Source: CALBTQ01 sp036725605
GTDB taxonomy: Bacteria > Lernaellota > Lernaellaia > Lernaellales > Lernaellaceae
DNA: 34,910 bases
Direction: 5' to 3'
Assembly (NCBI GenBank): GCA_036725605.1
Contig: DAIMDW010000043.1
Coordinates: 1-34,910, forward strand
In this document: one piece after another, positions 23,722 through 32,331 of the stretch
Numbering within the stretch: position 1 is the stretch's first letter
Layout: the number at the start of each line of letters is the position of its first letter
The notes under the pieces: model-generated
The model's input: the letters and a program-made list of their open reading frames with translations, nothing else
What the model was told of the DNA's origin: nothing
Databases searched by the model: none
Program-made: the position numbers and the translations under genes

Positions 23722-25104
23722 ATGAGTAAACGTCGTAGTTGGGCCGAGCCCTTCAAAATCAAGGTTGTCGAGCCGATCAAAATGACCACCCGCGAATATC
23801 GCGAGCGTTGCATCAAGGAAGCCGGATACAACACGTTCCTGCTCAAGAGCGAAGACGTGTACATCGACCTGCTGACCGACTCGGGCACCGCCGCCATGAG
23901 CGACTGGCAGTGGGCCGGGATGATGGTGGGCGACGAAGCCTACGCGGGCAGCAAGAACTTCTACAATTTGGTCGACGCGGTGCAGAAGGTCTACGGCTAC
24001 AAGTACGTGGTGCCGACCCACCAGGGCCGCGCCGCCGAGCACATCATGAGCCAGATCCTGATCAAAGAAGGCGACATCGTGCCCGGCAACATGTACTTCA
24101 CCACGACCAAGCTGCACCAGGAGCTGGCCGGCGGCAAATTCGTGGACATCATCGTCGACGAGGCGCACGATCCGCAGAGCACCTACCCGTTCAAGGGCAA
24201 CATCGACCTGGACAAACTGAAGTACTGGATCGACAAGGTCGGCGCGGACCGCATTCCCTACGTCAGCTTCGAGGGCTGCGTGAACATGGCCGGCGGTCAG
24301 CCGGTGAGCATGCAGAACTTCCGCGAGGTCTACGAGCTGTGCGGCAAGCACGGCATCAAGGTGATGTTCGACGCGACGCGCATGGCGGAAAACGCGTGGT
24401 TCATCAAGCAGCGCGAGCCGGGCTTCGAGGACAAGTCGGTCGCCGAAATCCTCAAAGAGATGGCCGGCTACTCCGACGGCTGCACCATGTCGAGCAAGAA
24501 GGACCACCTGGTGAACATCGGCGGTTTCCTGGCGATGAACGACGAGGAGTTCTGCCTCGCCGCGCAGAACATGGTGGTCATGTACGAAGGCCTGCACACC
24601 TACGGCGGCATGGCCGGTCGCGACATGGAAGCGGTGGCGCGCGGCATTTTCGAATGCGTGCAGGACGATCATCAGCGGGCGCGCATCGGCCAGACCGAAT
24701 ACCTGGGCAACAAACTGCTGGATGCGGGCATTCCGATCGTCGAGCCGATCGGCAGCCACGCGGTGTTCCTGGACGCCAAGCGCTTCTACGATCACCTGCC
24801 GCGCGAGCAGTTCCCCTCGCAGACGCTGGCGGCGGACCTGTACGTCGAAAGCGGCGTGCGGGCGATGGAACGCGGCGGCGTGTCGGCCGGGCGCGATCCG
24901 GAAACCGGCGAGAACCTGTTCCCGAAACTGGAACTGGTTCGCCTGACCCTGCCGCGGCGCGTGTACACCCAGGCGCACATGGACGTCACCGCCGAGGCGG
25001 TCATCGAGGTGTACGAGCATCGCCACGAGGCGAAGGGCCTGAAGTTCGTCTACGAGCCCAAGTACCTGCGCTTCTTCCAGGCGCGCTTCGATAAGGTCGA
25101 GTAG
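23722..25104 (+). CDS. tpl: Tyrosine phenol-lyase (beta-eliminating PLP enzyme)
   Basis: The 460-residue protein aligns over its whole length with Citrobacter tyrosine phenol-lyase as I recall it, with an offset of three residues. The PLP lysine is K260 (MSSKKDHLVNIGG). Also conserved are Y74 (general acid, DEAYAGS), R103, N188, D217 and R220, and the carboxylate-binding R407. Residues that distinguish it from tryptophanase are present: T127 (YFTTT), M382/R384 (AMERG) and F451/F452 (LRFFQARF). One pocket residue differs: L291 where TPL has Met288. It should split tyrosine into phenol, pyruvate and ammonia, reversibly. ATG at 23722 follows AAGGAG. A strong terminator follows. Divergent from the M23 gene across a 230-bp gap. 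Cytoplasmic tetramer in known members. Confidence 0.93.
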   Translation: MSKRRSWAEPFKIKVVEPIKMTTREYRERCIKEAGYNTFLLKSEDVYIDLLTDSGTAAMSDWQWAGMMVGDEAYAGSKNFYNLVDAVQKVYGYKYVVPTHQGRAAEHIMSQILIKEGDIVPGNMYFTTTKLHQELAGGKFVDIIVDEAHDPQSTYPFKGNIDLDKLKYWIDKVGADRIPYVSFEGCVNMAGGQPVSMQNFREVYELCGKHGIKVMFDATRMAENAWFIKQREPGFEDKSVAEILKEMAGYSDGCTMSSKKDHLVNIGGFLAMNDEEFCLAAQNMVVMYEGLHTYGGMAGRDMEAVARGIFECVQDDHQRARIGQTEYLGNKLLDAGIPIVEPIGSHAVFLDAKRFYDHLPREQFPSQTLAADLYVESGVRAMERGGVSAGRDPETGENLFPKLELVRLTLPRRVYTQAHMDVTAEAVIEVYEHRHEAKGLKFVYEPKYLRFFQARFDKVE

Positions 25105-25126
25105 ACCGCATCGTTTGAAACACCGA

Positions 25127-25152
25127 GGGCGGTCTCCGGGCCGCCCTTTTTA
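25127..25152 (+). terminator. Intrinsic terminator of the tyrosine phenol-lyase gene
   Basis: GGGCGG (25127-25132) pairs with CCGCCC (25141-25146), followed by TTTTT, 22 bases after the stop codon. Confidence 0.9.
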
Positions 25153-25225
25153 TTTAAGTGAGGTGTATCAGTGTATTTCACTGTTATGCTCGCTCATTTC
25201 ATTCGTTCGCAAAACAGTGCCACCC

Positions 25226-25256
25226 GCCGATAATTAAGTATGGTGTCCCTTAATTA
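25226..25256. repeat. Solo end of the A/B inverted-repeat element (copy C)
   Basis: CGATAATTAAGTATGGTGTC followed by CCTTAATTA is the right-end motif of copies A and B, without the rest of the element. The outer CCTTAATTA matches the outermost bases of copy B's left end. Upstream, CACTGTT/AACAGTG (25179-25185 and 25213-25219) forms another inverted repeat. It sits between the terminator of the 23722 gene and the end of the MltA gene. Confidence 0.75.
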
Positions 25257-25312
25257 GATCCTTCATTTGCGTGCATTCGCCGTTCGAAATTCCGCATTGA
25301 AAAATCGTTCGG

Positions 25313-26398
25313 TCATTCCTTGACGAGCAGATACGCCAGCGTGCCGGTTTCCTTGAAGCCGGTGACGAACAGGTCGGTCAGCGCGCCCTCGCCGAAGTAC
25401 AGGTCGACGCGCCCCGGGCCTTTGATCGCCGCGCCGGTGTCGGCGTCGCAGACCAGCCGCGTCGCCTGGCGGTAGGCAATGTCGCCGGCGGGCGTTTTGT
25501 ACGCCTCGCGGTAGGAGATCAGCCCGACCAGCCCCGCGCCGTAGTACGCCTTATCGGTGGCGATGGCGCGCAGCGGCGTCAGCGGCAAGCCGGTCATGCC
25601 CATGGGCGGAGTGTCGCTGAATTTGAAAAAGATAAACCGCGGATTGCGCCGGAAAAAGCGCATCGCCGTTTCCGGATTCGCCGCCAGGAAGCGCCGCAGG
25701 CCGAAGTAGCCGCCGGGGCGTTGCGCCGCGGGCACTTCCTTCATGATGTCGCGCTCGACCGACACGAACGGGTAGCCGTTGTGCCCGGCGAAGATCAGCG
25801 TTTTGCGCGAACCGTCGGCCTGTACGGCCAGCGCGCCGCCCTGGATCTGCGCGTAGTAATACTCGCTGAGGTTGTCGGTGTAGCCGATCGCCAGACGGTC
25901 GAGATTGTACGCGCCGTCGTAGATCTGCGCGCGGGTGGGCGCGGCGGTCAGTTGGCCGTTCACCCGGCGGAACACCTTGCCCTTGGATTCGAACAGGTCG
26001 CGCGGCCGTCCCAGCACGGGCACGGTGAACGCGCCGCCCTTCGTCGGGCGCATGTTCAGCAGCGGCGTGTGATAACCGGTGAACACCGCCGGCGTGCTTA
26101 CTGTGACGATCTCGAAGTCGCTCGACAAACGCTGCGCGAATTCCGGCTTGCCGTGATAGGCCAGGGTCAGCTTGCGCAGATGCCGCACGGTATTCAGTGC
26201 GCGTTGTCCGGACACGCGCCGGCCTTGCAGACGCAACGAATGCTTAGCGCGCTTGAGCAGGTATTTTTCCTGTCGGTCCAGCGCCAACAGCAGCGAACGC
26301 ACGTCGCCGTCGTCGCGTACCACCGGCGGCGGACCGGCCAGGGCGGGCCAGGCCGTCGTGAGCAAAACGATCAGTAGCAATAATTTCCGGCGCAGCAT
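25313..26398 (-). CDS. mltA: MltA-type lytic murein transglycosylase
   Basis: The 361-residue protein has a signal peptide (cleaved near ALA-GP, ~19-22) without a lipobox, unlike the E. coli lipoprotein. MltA landmarks follow in order: FTGYHTPLL (106-114), YYYAQIQGGALAVQADG (180-196), FAGHNGYPFVSV (203-214), NPRFIFFKF (252-260), MGMTGLPLTPLRAIATD (266-282), and the 3D-domain segment CDADTGAAIKGPGRVDLYFG (317-336). D320 is the probable catalytic aspartate. It should cleave glycan strands of peptidoglycan, giving 1,6-anhydro ends, in the periplasm. ATG at 26398 has only a weak ribosome site. It is divergent from the TatA-like gene with a 54-bp gap, so promoters must be tightly packed. Confidence 0.93.
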   Translation of the reverse strand: MLRRKLLLLIVLLTTAWPALAGPPPVVRDDGDVRSLLLALDRQEKYLLKRAKHSLRLQGRRVSGQRALNTVRHLRKLTLAYHGKPEFAQRLSSDFEIVTVSTPAVFTGYHTPLLNMRPTKGGAFTVPVLGRPRDLFESKGKVFRRVNGQLTAAPTRAQIYDGAYNLDRLAIGYTDNLSEYYYAQIQGGALAVQADGSRKTLIFAGHNGYPFVSVERDIMKEVPAAQRPGGYFGLRRFLAANPETAMRFFRRNPRFIFFKFSDTPPMGMTGLPLTPLRAIATDKAYYGAGLVGLISYREAYKTPAGDIAYRQATRLVCDADTGAAIKGPGRVDLYFGEGALTDLFVTGFKETGTLAYLLVKE

Positions 26399-26452
26399 GC
26401 GCGCATTCTACCCGCGCGATTAATCTGCTACAATCCGCGATTGGAGGAACGC

Positions 26453-26671
26453 ATGTTCGGACTGGGCGCCACCGAATTGCTGCTGATCGCCGTCGTCGTG
26501 CTCGTGCTGCTGATGATGGGCAAGTTGCCCGACGTCGCGCGCAAGGCCGGCGGGGCGTATCGCACCTATCGGCAAGTCGAGCGCGACGTGCACAAGGCGG
26601 CCGATCCGCGCACGTGGATCGACGCGGCGGTCGAAGACGACGACGAAACCAGGTCACCCAAGCACGATTGA
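26453..26671 (+). CDS. tatA: TatA/TatE-like Sec-independent translocase subunit
   Basis: The 72-residue protein has the TatA layout: a short N-terminus FGLGATELLLI, one membrane helix (~8-22), a MGKLPDVARKAGGAY hinge and amphipathic helix (~22-45), then an acidic tail. The typical FG before the second helix is changed to MMG, so it could be a TatA- or TatB-like variant. It would form the twin-arginine translocation pore with a TatC, which is not encoded here. ATG at 26453 follows GGAGG. The in-frame TTG at 26441 is rejected because it overlaps that site. It lies 8 bp from the next gene, so the two form an operon. Confidence 0.85.
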   Translation: MFGLGATELLLIAVVVLVLLMMGKLPDVARKAGGAYRTYRQVERDVHKAADPRTWIDAAVEDDDETRSPKHD

Positions 26672-26679
26672 ATTCCCGC

Positions 26680-27591
26680 ATGAAAAAACGTTGGTTGATT
26701 CTAATACTCCTCGCGGTGCTCTTGTGCGCGGCGCTGATCGCCCGCGTGATCTGGAAGGGCGGCTTCGTCCAGCGCGTGGAGGCGACCGCCGCCACCAACG
26801 CGGTCGACGCGAAGCTCAACCTGCCCTATTGGGACAATCCGGCCGCCGACGGCAAACATCAACTCGACCTATACCTGCCGCGCGGCGCGACCGGCGAACC
26901 GCTGGTGACGATCTTCCACGGCGGCGCTTGGGCGCGGGGCGATCGCACAATGCGGCCGATCGTCGAGATCGCCCGCTGGTTCGCCGCCCGGGGCGTGGCC
27001 GCCGCGGCGGTGAGCTATCGGCTCGCCCCCGAGTTCAAGCCCGAAGCCCAGGCCGATGACGCCGCGCACGCTACGCTGTGGTTGGCCAATCACGCGGCGG
27101 AATACGGCTACGATCCGCGGAAAATCTTCCTGCTCGGCCACAGCGCGGGCTCGCACCTGGCCGCGTTGATCGCCTGCGACCGCACTTACCTGGATGCCCT
27201 GGGCGCGCCGCCGACCCTGCCCGCCGGCGTGGTTGCGCTCGCCCCGGCCATCGATATGCGCCCCACCGACGAGAAAATCAGCCCGGTGATTCGCCAGATG
27301 ATCCACAACGTGTTCGGCGACGATCCGGCCTATCGCACCAAGCTGTCCCCGGCGGTGTACGCCCACGCGGGCTGCCCGCCGTTTCTGTTTGTCGTCGGTT
27401 CGGGCGACCACCTGGTGCCCGTGCCGCCGGTGGAGCGTTTCGCCGCGTCGTTGCGCGCCGCCGGCACGTCCGCGACGATGATCACTGTGCGCGGCCGCGG
27501 TCACATCGACCTGTTCCACGACATGGTCTCTCCCGGCGACCGGTCGGGCGAAGCCGCGCTGGCGTTCATCCGCGAGTCGGTCGGCAGATAA
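26680..27591 (+). CDS. Membrane-anchored alpha/beta hydrolase (esterase-like)
   Basis: The 303-residue protein has an N-terminal membrane anchor or uncleaved signal (~4-24), then an alpha/beta hydrolase of the HSL/BD-FAE type: oxyanion motif HGGAW (80-84), nucleophile S155 in GHSAGS, D243 in GSGDHLVP and H275 in GRGHIDLF. All catalytic residues are present. Likely an extracytoplasmic carboxylesterase; substrate unknown. ATG at 26680 starts 8 bp after the TatA-like gene. Co-expression with a Tat component is interesting, but this protein has no twin-arginine motif (its start is KKRW), so it is not an obvious Tat substrate. Confidence 0.9.
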   Translation: MKKRWLILILLAVLLCAALIARVIWKGGFVQRVEATAATNAVDAKLNLPYWDNPAADGKHQLDLYLPRGATGEPLVTIFHGGAWARGDRTMRPIVEIARWFAARGVAAAAVSYRLAPEFKPEAQADDAAHATLWLANHAAEYGYDPRKIFLLGHSAGSHLAALIACDRTYLDALGAPPTLPAGVVALAPAIDMRPTDEKISPVIRQMIHNVFGDDPAYRTKLSPAVYAHAGCPPFLFVVGSGDHLVPVPPVERFAASLRAAGTSATMITVRGRGHIDLFHDMVSPGDRSGEAALAFIRESVGR

Positions 27592-27657
27592 CGATATTAT
27601 TTCACTTAACATTCTTTAAATGATGTGCGATCCTGTCGTTTATAGGAGGGTCCGACC

Positions 27658-29862
27658 ATGGCGCGCATCCTATTTTTATTGAGCCTCGCGGCGCTCGTCT
27701 TCGCCTGTTTCGCCTGCGCCGACGACGATGACGACGACAACGACGACGCTTCCGACGACGATAACGACAACAACGATGACGACGACGATGACGATACCGA
27801 CGACGATCTGGACGACGATCTGGACGACGACACCGTCGACCCGACTCCCAACATGACGGTCGCTTACCTGGACGGTGGTGATCTGGGCTTCAATCAATAT
27901 TGGTTCGCCGTCGCGCCCGATGGCGCGGCGCATTTGGCCTCGTTGCACAGCGCCGCGATGGTTTTGTCAAGCAAAGCGGCCGACGAGGAAGAATGGACCC
28001 GCCAAACTCACGATCTGTTCGTGCAGCATCCGGCGATCGCCGTCGACGCCGACGGACATACGCACCTGGTTTATCTGCTGGCCGACGGGCAACATCTTGT
28101 GTACGCTACCGACCGCTCCGGTCAGTGGCAGGCGACGAAAATCGGCTCCACCGCCGAGTTCATCATGCCGCTGTTGGTCGCCGCCGACGGCGCCGGGCGC
28201 GGACACGTCGCCTACCTGGACGCCGCCGGCGACGACAATCCGACCGTCAAATACGTCGTCATCGACGGGGAAACGGTGACCAAGCAATCCGTGGCCAAAT
28301 GCATCGGCTTCCCAATGTCGCTGTCCATGGCCGTCACGCCCGACGGCACGGCGCACCTGACGTTTTACGATCCGGAGGAACGTCTGATCTACGCCGACAA
28401 CGCGGACGGCGAATGGGCGTTCTCGACCGTCGCCTCGCAATACGACGCCGGGGGAACGTCGCTGGCCGTCGACGAAAACGGCGTTGTGCACATCGTGTAC
28501 CAGGACGTCTTGGATCTCACCTGGGCCACCCGGAACGGTTCATTGTGGGAGAAACGCTCGCTGGAACTGAATGGAACCTATTTTGGCGCCTATCAGCCGC
28601 GCTTGGCTGCCGGCCCCGACGGTCGTTTCGTGCTGTTGTATATTGAATATTGGGAAGACCCGAAAGAAGCTACCAAAGGTTGGTGCACGTTAAAAATGTA
28701 TCATAACCTCGACAGTGACTGGACCGTCGAGGAGGTGGATCCCATCAGTGAACAGATAATCATCATCCCGCCGGCCTTTGACGAGGATGGGAACGTTCAC
28801 TTCGTCGAGTACGACGGACAAACCATCATTTACCGCACCAATCGCGGCGGAAGCTGGCAAAGCGAAACCGTCGAGGAAAAGGGTGAGGTGCTCGGCGCGA
28901 TCGCCAAAACCCATGCCGACGGTACGCCGGAATTGGTTTACATCAAACAGTACGAGCTTTGGTCGGCCGACGAAACGGACGGTCAATGGACCTTCACCCA
29001 ATTTCTCAGCGACGCCGACGACACGCCGGACCTGGCGATCGCCGCCGACGATACGCTGCACCTGGCCTACCACGATTACGCCTGCAATAAGCTGTTATAC
29101 GCAAAAAATCCCGGAGGAATCTGGCGCAGCGAAACGGTGATCGAGCCTTTCTGGCCCTTTATCGGCGAAATCCCCTCCCTGGCGCTCGACAGCCAAAGCC
29201 GCCCGCACATCGTCATGGCGCGCGGCGGCTCGGGCGCGAACGACGGACTTTTCTATCACCGCAAAGTCGGCAACCAATGGTTGACGGAGAAGGTCCGGGA
29301 AGGCGGCTCCAACTGGAATAACACCCTGTTGTTGGATGCGCAGGACAACGCCTACATCGTGTTTATCGACAGTAAGGCTACCGACATCATGCTCGCCGAC
29401 AACCGTAGCGGCGCCTGGACGTTCACGACCTTCGACGACGCCTACTCCCTCGACCGTTCCAGCAATGCGCTGTGGGACGGTGACGCCTTGCTGGTCGCAT
29501 ATTTCGGCATCACTGAAATGCCGTCGATGGCTGTGAAGCTGGCGCGCTATGAAAACAACGCGTGGGAAACGCAGACGGTCGATACCGATTTCATCTTCGA
29601 GGACGGTTTGGCCTTCGCGCGCGATTCGCAAGGATACCTGTACCTGCTTTACGTCGCCGCTTCCGACGGCAGCCTACGCCTGCTCCACAACCGCAGCGGG
29701 TCGTGGAAAGCGCAGACGATCGCCCTTTCGTTGGAAGAACCGCAAATCCACTCGACCCTGATTGTCAACGAGCAAGCCAAAACGGTGCGGGCCGCGTTTG
29801 TCGCCGACGAGGCGCTGTGGTCGGTCACGTTCAACCTGGATGAAGAATCGAACGGCCGCTAA
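27658..29862 (+). CDS. Lipoprotein with Asp stalk and long propeller-like repeat head
   Basis: The 734-residue product has a lipoprotein signal with candidate cysteines C17 and C20 (FACFAC), then an Asp/Asn stalk (~22-62). The head (~65-734) is made of roughly a dozen ~50-residue repeats. Each has a core like DGxxHLVYL, a second strand like HLVYATD and an ending GQW or GSW; examples are THLVYLLADGQHLVYATD and LHLAYHDYACNKLLYAKN. A dozen blades suggests one large or two tandem beta-propellers. No catalytic residues stand out; binding or adhesion is the usual role of such heads. ATG at 27658 follows AGGAGGG. First of four tandem lipoprotein genes. The next gene starts 150 bp on. Confidence 0.9.
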   Translation: MARILFLLSLAALVFACFACADDDDDDNDDASDDDNDNNDDDDDDDTDDDLDDDLDDDTVDPTPNMTVAYLDGGDLGFNQYWFAVAPDGAAHLASLHSAAMVLSSKAADEEEWTRQTHDLFVQHPAIAVDADGHTHLVYLLADGQHLVYATDRSGQWQATKIGSTAEFIMPLLVAADGAGRGHVAYLDAAGDDNPTVKYVVIDGETVTKQSVAKCIGFPMSLSMAVTPDGTAHLTFYDPEERLIYADNADGEWAFSTVASQYDAGGTSLAVDENGVVHIVYQDVLDLTWATRNGSLWEKRSLELNGTYFGAYQPRLAAGPDGRFVLLYIEYWEDPKEATKGWCTLKMYHNLDSDWTVEEVDPISEQIIIIPPAFDEDGNVHFVEYDGQTIIYRTNRGGSWQSETVEEKGEVLGAIAKTHADGTPELVYIKQYELWSADETDGQWTFTQFLSDADDTPDLAIAADDTLHLAYHDYACNKLLYAKNPGGIWRSETVIEPFWPFIGEIPSLALDSQSRPHIVMARGGSGANDGLFYHRKVGNQWLTEKVREGGSNWNNTLLLDAQDNAYIVFIDSKATDIMLADNRSGAWTFTTFDDAYSLDRSSNALWDGDALLVAYFGITEMPSMAVKLARYENNAWETQTVDTDFIFEDGLAFARDSQGYLYLLYVAASDGSLRLLHNRSGSWKAQTIALSLEEPQIHSTLIVNEQAKTVRAAFVADEALWSVTFNLDEESNGR

Positions 29863-30012
29863 AAATTCAGCATCATCCCGGAACTCCGATAAAAATCCCG
29901 CAGTCGAAAAAACGATAAACCCCGAATTTCCAATAATATTGCGGTGAACCAATGCGTATTGATCGGCACGGTTTTTGCTGGTTACTATAATTTCTGTGGA
30001 GGGAGGGGAATA

Positions 30013-32307
30013 GTGAAGAGCGGTCTGATTATTCTGTTGGGTCTTTTAATGACCTTCTTCCTCCTCGCCTGCCCGCCGGATGATGACGACGACAACGACG
30101 ATTCCACCCCCACCGACGACGACAACGACGATTCCACCCCCACCGACGACGACACGACCGACGATGACGATACGACCGACGATGACGACACGACCGACGA
30201 TGATTCAGTCGATGATGACACGATCGATGATGATACGATCGATGATGACACGGTCGATGACGACACCGGCGACGATGACACCGGCGACGACGACACGGTC
30301 GAGCCTTCGCTGCGCCGGTTGGCCCTCGGCGGATTGGCCGACGCGAAAGACACGGCCTTGTTCTTTGCCGACGGCGAGCCGCAAATCGCCGTGAACCGCG
30401 GCAACCAATTATGGTTGTATTCACGCGCCGGCAAAGACTTCACCCCAACGGTTCTCGACGATTACATCGACACGCCGCTGCGCATCGTCGACCAGGCTGG
30501 CCTGGTGCACCTGGTGTACATGAATACCGACGAACGCGGCTTCACCCATGCCGTTTTGACCGGCGATCAATGGACGCTGACTTTATTGCCGGTGCCCACG
30601 CCGCACGCCGCGCCTCGCTTGTCCGCAGCCGTCGATAGCGCCGGGCGACTGCATCTGGTTTATGTCAACGAAGACGAATCCCAATATTTGTACGCGTACG
30701 ACGACGGCGCACAGTGGATCGTCGAGAACATCGAACTGCCCGAGCCGCTCAAGTCGGTTCAATGCTTTTATTGTTTCCTCGCGTTGGACGGCGACGATCA
30801 ACCACATGTGGTCTGCCTGGATTTGTTGATCGCCGTTTACTACGCCGACCACTCCACCGGTTCATGGGATTGGGAACTGGCGAGTTGGGACGGCGACACC
30901 AACGTCGGTTTTTCCTTCCTGCTCGACGACGCGGGCAACGCGCACCTGGCCTACTACGCCTGGCACGAATACATGCCGGATCCATACAATTACCTGGCCT
31001 ATACGACCAACAAATCCGGCGCCTGGACGACCGAGGAAATCGAGCCGCTGCTCGCGGAGTATCCCTTCTCCGGCGCCATGACCTTCGACGCCGAGGGAAA
31101 GGTGCACCTGGTTTATCGTCAGAAACTTCACGGCTTCAAGCATGCCGTCAACGACAACGGCGATTGGCAGATTGAGGACATCGGCGAAGACGGCGGGTTC
31201 GGCATCTCGCTGCGGATGAACGACGGCGTGTTGCACGTCGCCCATACCGGCGAGGGCGGCCTTTATTACTCGCACCGGACGGGCGGCGCGTGGCAGACGA
31301 CCTTGGTCGAGCGGATCCTGGGCGTGCTCGATCTGGGCGACATGAAAGCCGACAACGCCGGGAATTATCATCTATCCTTCGCCGTCCATGAGGCGACGAA
31401 CGACTACCGGCTGTATTACGGCGCCGTCGCCGGCGGCTCCCGGGCGATTACGCCCCTGGGCGAAGTGTATCAGTATTCACATCTGAACCGCCTGACGCTG
31501 GACGAAACCGGGCGGCCGCACGTTCTGTTTTACAACCTCGATCTTCCCGATAATTCCCTGGACAACGCCTATGCGGACGGCGGCGTCTGGCAACACGATC
31601 CGATTGCCGATGACGCCTACCCGCGTACTTTCCTGGCCGACGACCACGGCGATTTGCACTACACGGCGAACTCCGGCGTAAACCTGAGTTACGGACACAA
31701 TCGGTTCGGTTTCTGGTTCCGCCGCCAATTGATTTACCTGGGCGCCGCCGCGGAGGATTCCTGCGAGGTGCTTTACTCCAACTCGTTGGCGATCGACGAA
31801 AACGGCGCCGTGCACATCGCCTACAACTGTCTGGCCGCCAGCGGGGACGGCAACGAGTATCTGTTGTTTTATCTGACCAACGAATCGCAAACATGGCGGC
31901 AACAACAACTGCAAACGGCGCAGGACGTTTTCATTCGCGCGCCGAAAGTAATCTTCGCTCCGGCCGGAGCGTTGGAAGTTTTGTTCATCATGGACGGCGC
32001 GCTGATGGCGTCCAGGCAAGCGGGCGACGAATGGACGACCCGGACGCTCTACGCGGCCGCCGATCTGAGCGCCGGTCCGCTGGAACTGCCGGCGCAGTAC
32101 GACGACGATGGGCACCTGCATGTGGTGGCCGCCAACGAGGATGGCCCGGTGTATCTGACCAACGCCGGGGGTTCCTGGGCGGCTTATCCCGTCGAAACCG
32201 TCGAAGCAACCGGCAACATTTTTCACTTGGCCCTGATTGAAAACGGCGTCGCCACCGTGGCCTATACGGCGGCCGATGCCGTGTGGCTGCGTGACTTTTT
32301 GTTTTAG
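30013..32307 (+). CDS. Lipoprotein with xDDDT stalk and propeller-like head
   Basis: The 764-residue product has lipobox LLA-C20, the conserved leader PPDDDDDNDDSTP, a duplicated 30-bp segment encoding TDDDNDDSTP, and a run of xDDDT pentapeptides ending near residue 96. The head has about eleven ~50-residue repeats with HLVY-type strands (LVHLVYMNTDERG, RLHLVYVNEDESQ, GKVHLVYRQ, AVHIAYN). It is paralogous to the 27658 head. GTG at 30013 is preferred to an upstream in-frame codon at 29944 because GGGAGGGG lies just before it and the signal peptide begins there. The first 59 bases of stalk coding are identical to those of the next gene, 24 bp downstream, so the array arose by recent duplication or is being homogenised. 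Confidence 0.9.
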   Translation: MKSGLIILLGLLMTFFLLACPPDDDDDNDDSTPTDDDNDDSTPTDDDTTDDDDTTDDDDTTDDDSVDDDTIDDDTIDDDTVDDDTGDDDTGDDDTVEPSLRRLALGGLADAKDTALFFADGEPQIAVNRGNQLWLYSRAGKDFTPTVLDDYIDTPLRIVDQAGLVHLVYMNTDERGFTHAVLTGDQWTLTLLPVPTPHAAPRLSAAVDSAGRLHLVYVNEDESQYLYAYDDGAQWIVENIELPEPLKSVQCFYCFLALDGDDQPHVVCLDLLIAVYYADHSTGSWDWELASWDGDTNVGFSFLLDDAGNAHLAYYAWHEYMPDPYNYLAYTTNKSGAWTTEEIEPLLAEYPFSGAMTFDAEGKVHLVYRQKLHGFKHAVNDNGDWQIEDIGEDGGFGISLRMNDGVLHVAHTGEGGLYYSHRTGGAWQTTLVERILGVLDLGDMKADNAGNYHLSFAVHEATNDYRLYYGAVAGGSRAITPLGEVYQYSHLNRLTLDETGRPHVLFYNLDLPDNSLDNAYADGGVWQHDPIADDAYPRTFLADDHGDLHYTANSGVNLSYGHNRFGFWFRRQLIYLGAAAEDSCEVLYSNSLAIDENGAVHIAYNCLAASGDGNEYLLFYLTNESQTWRQQQLQTAQDVFIRAPKVIFAPAGALEVLFIMDGALMASRQAGDEWTTRTLYAAADLSAGPLELPAQYDDDGHLHVVAANEDGPVYLTNAGGSWAAYPVETVEATGNIFHLALIENGVATVAYTAADAVWLRDFLF

Positions 32308-32331
32308 TTGCCTGATCGATGGAGGACGGCC

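Noticed and set aside
23722..25104. Tryptophanase assignment
   Set aside because: YFTTT, AMERG and LRFF match tyrosine phenol-lyase. Tryptophanase has FDTT and a different pocket.
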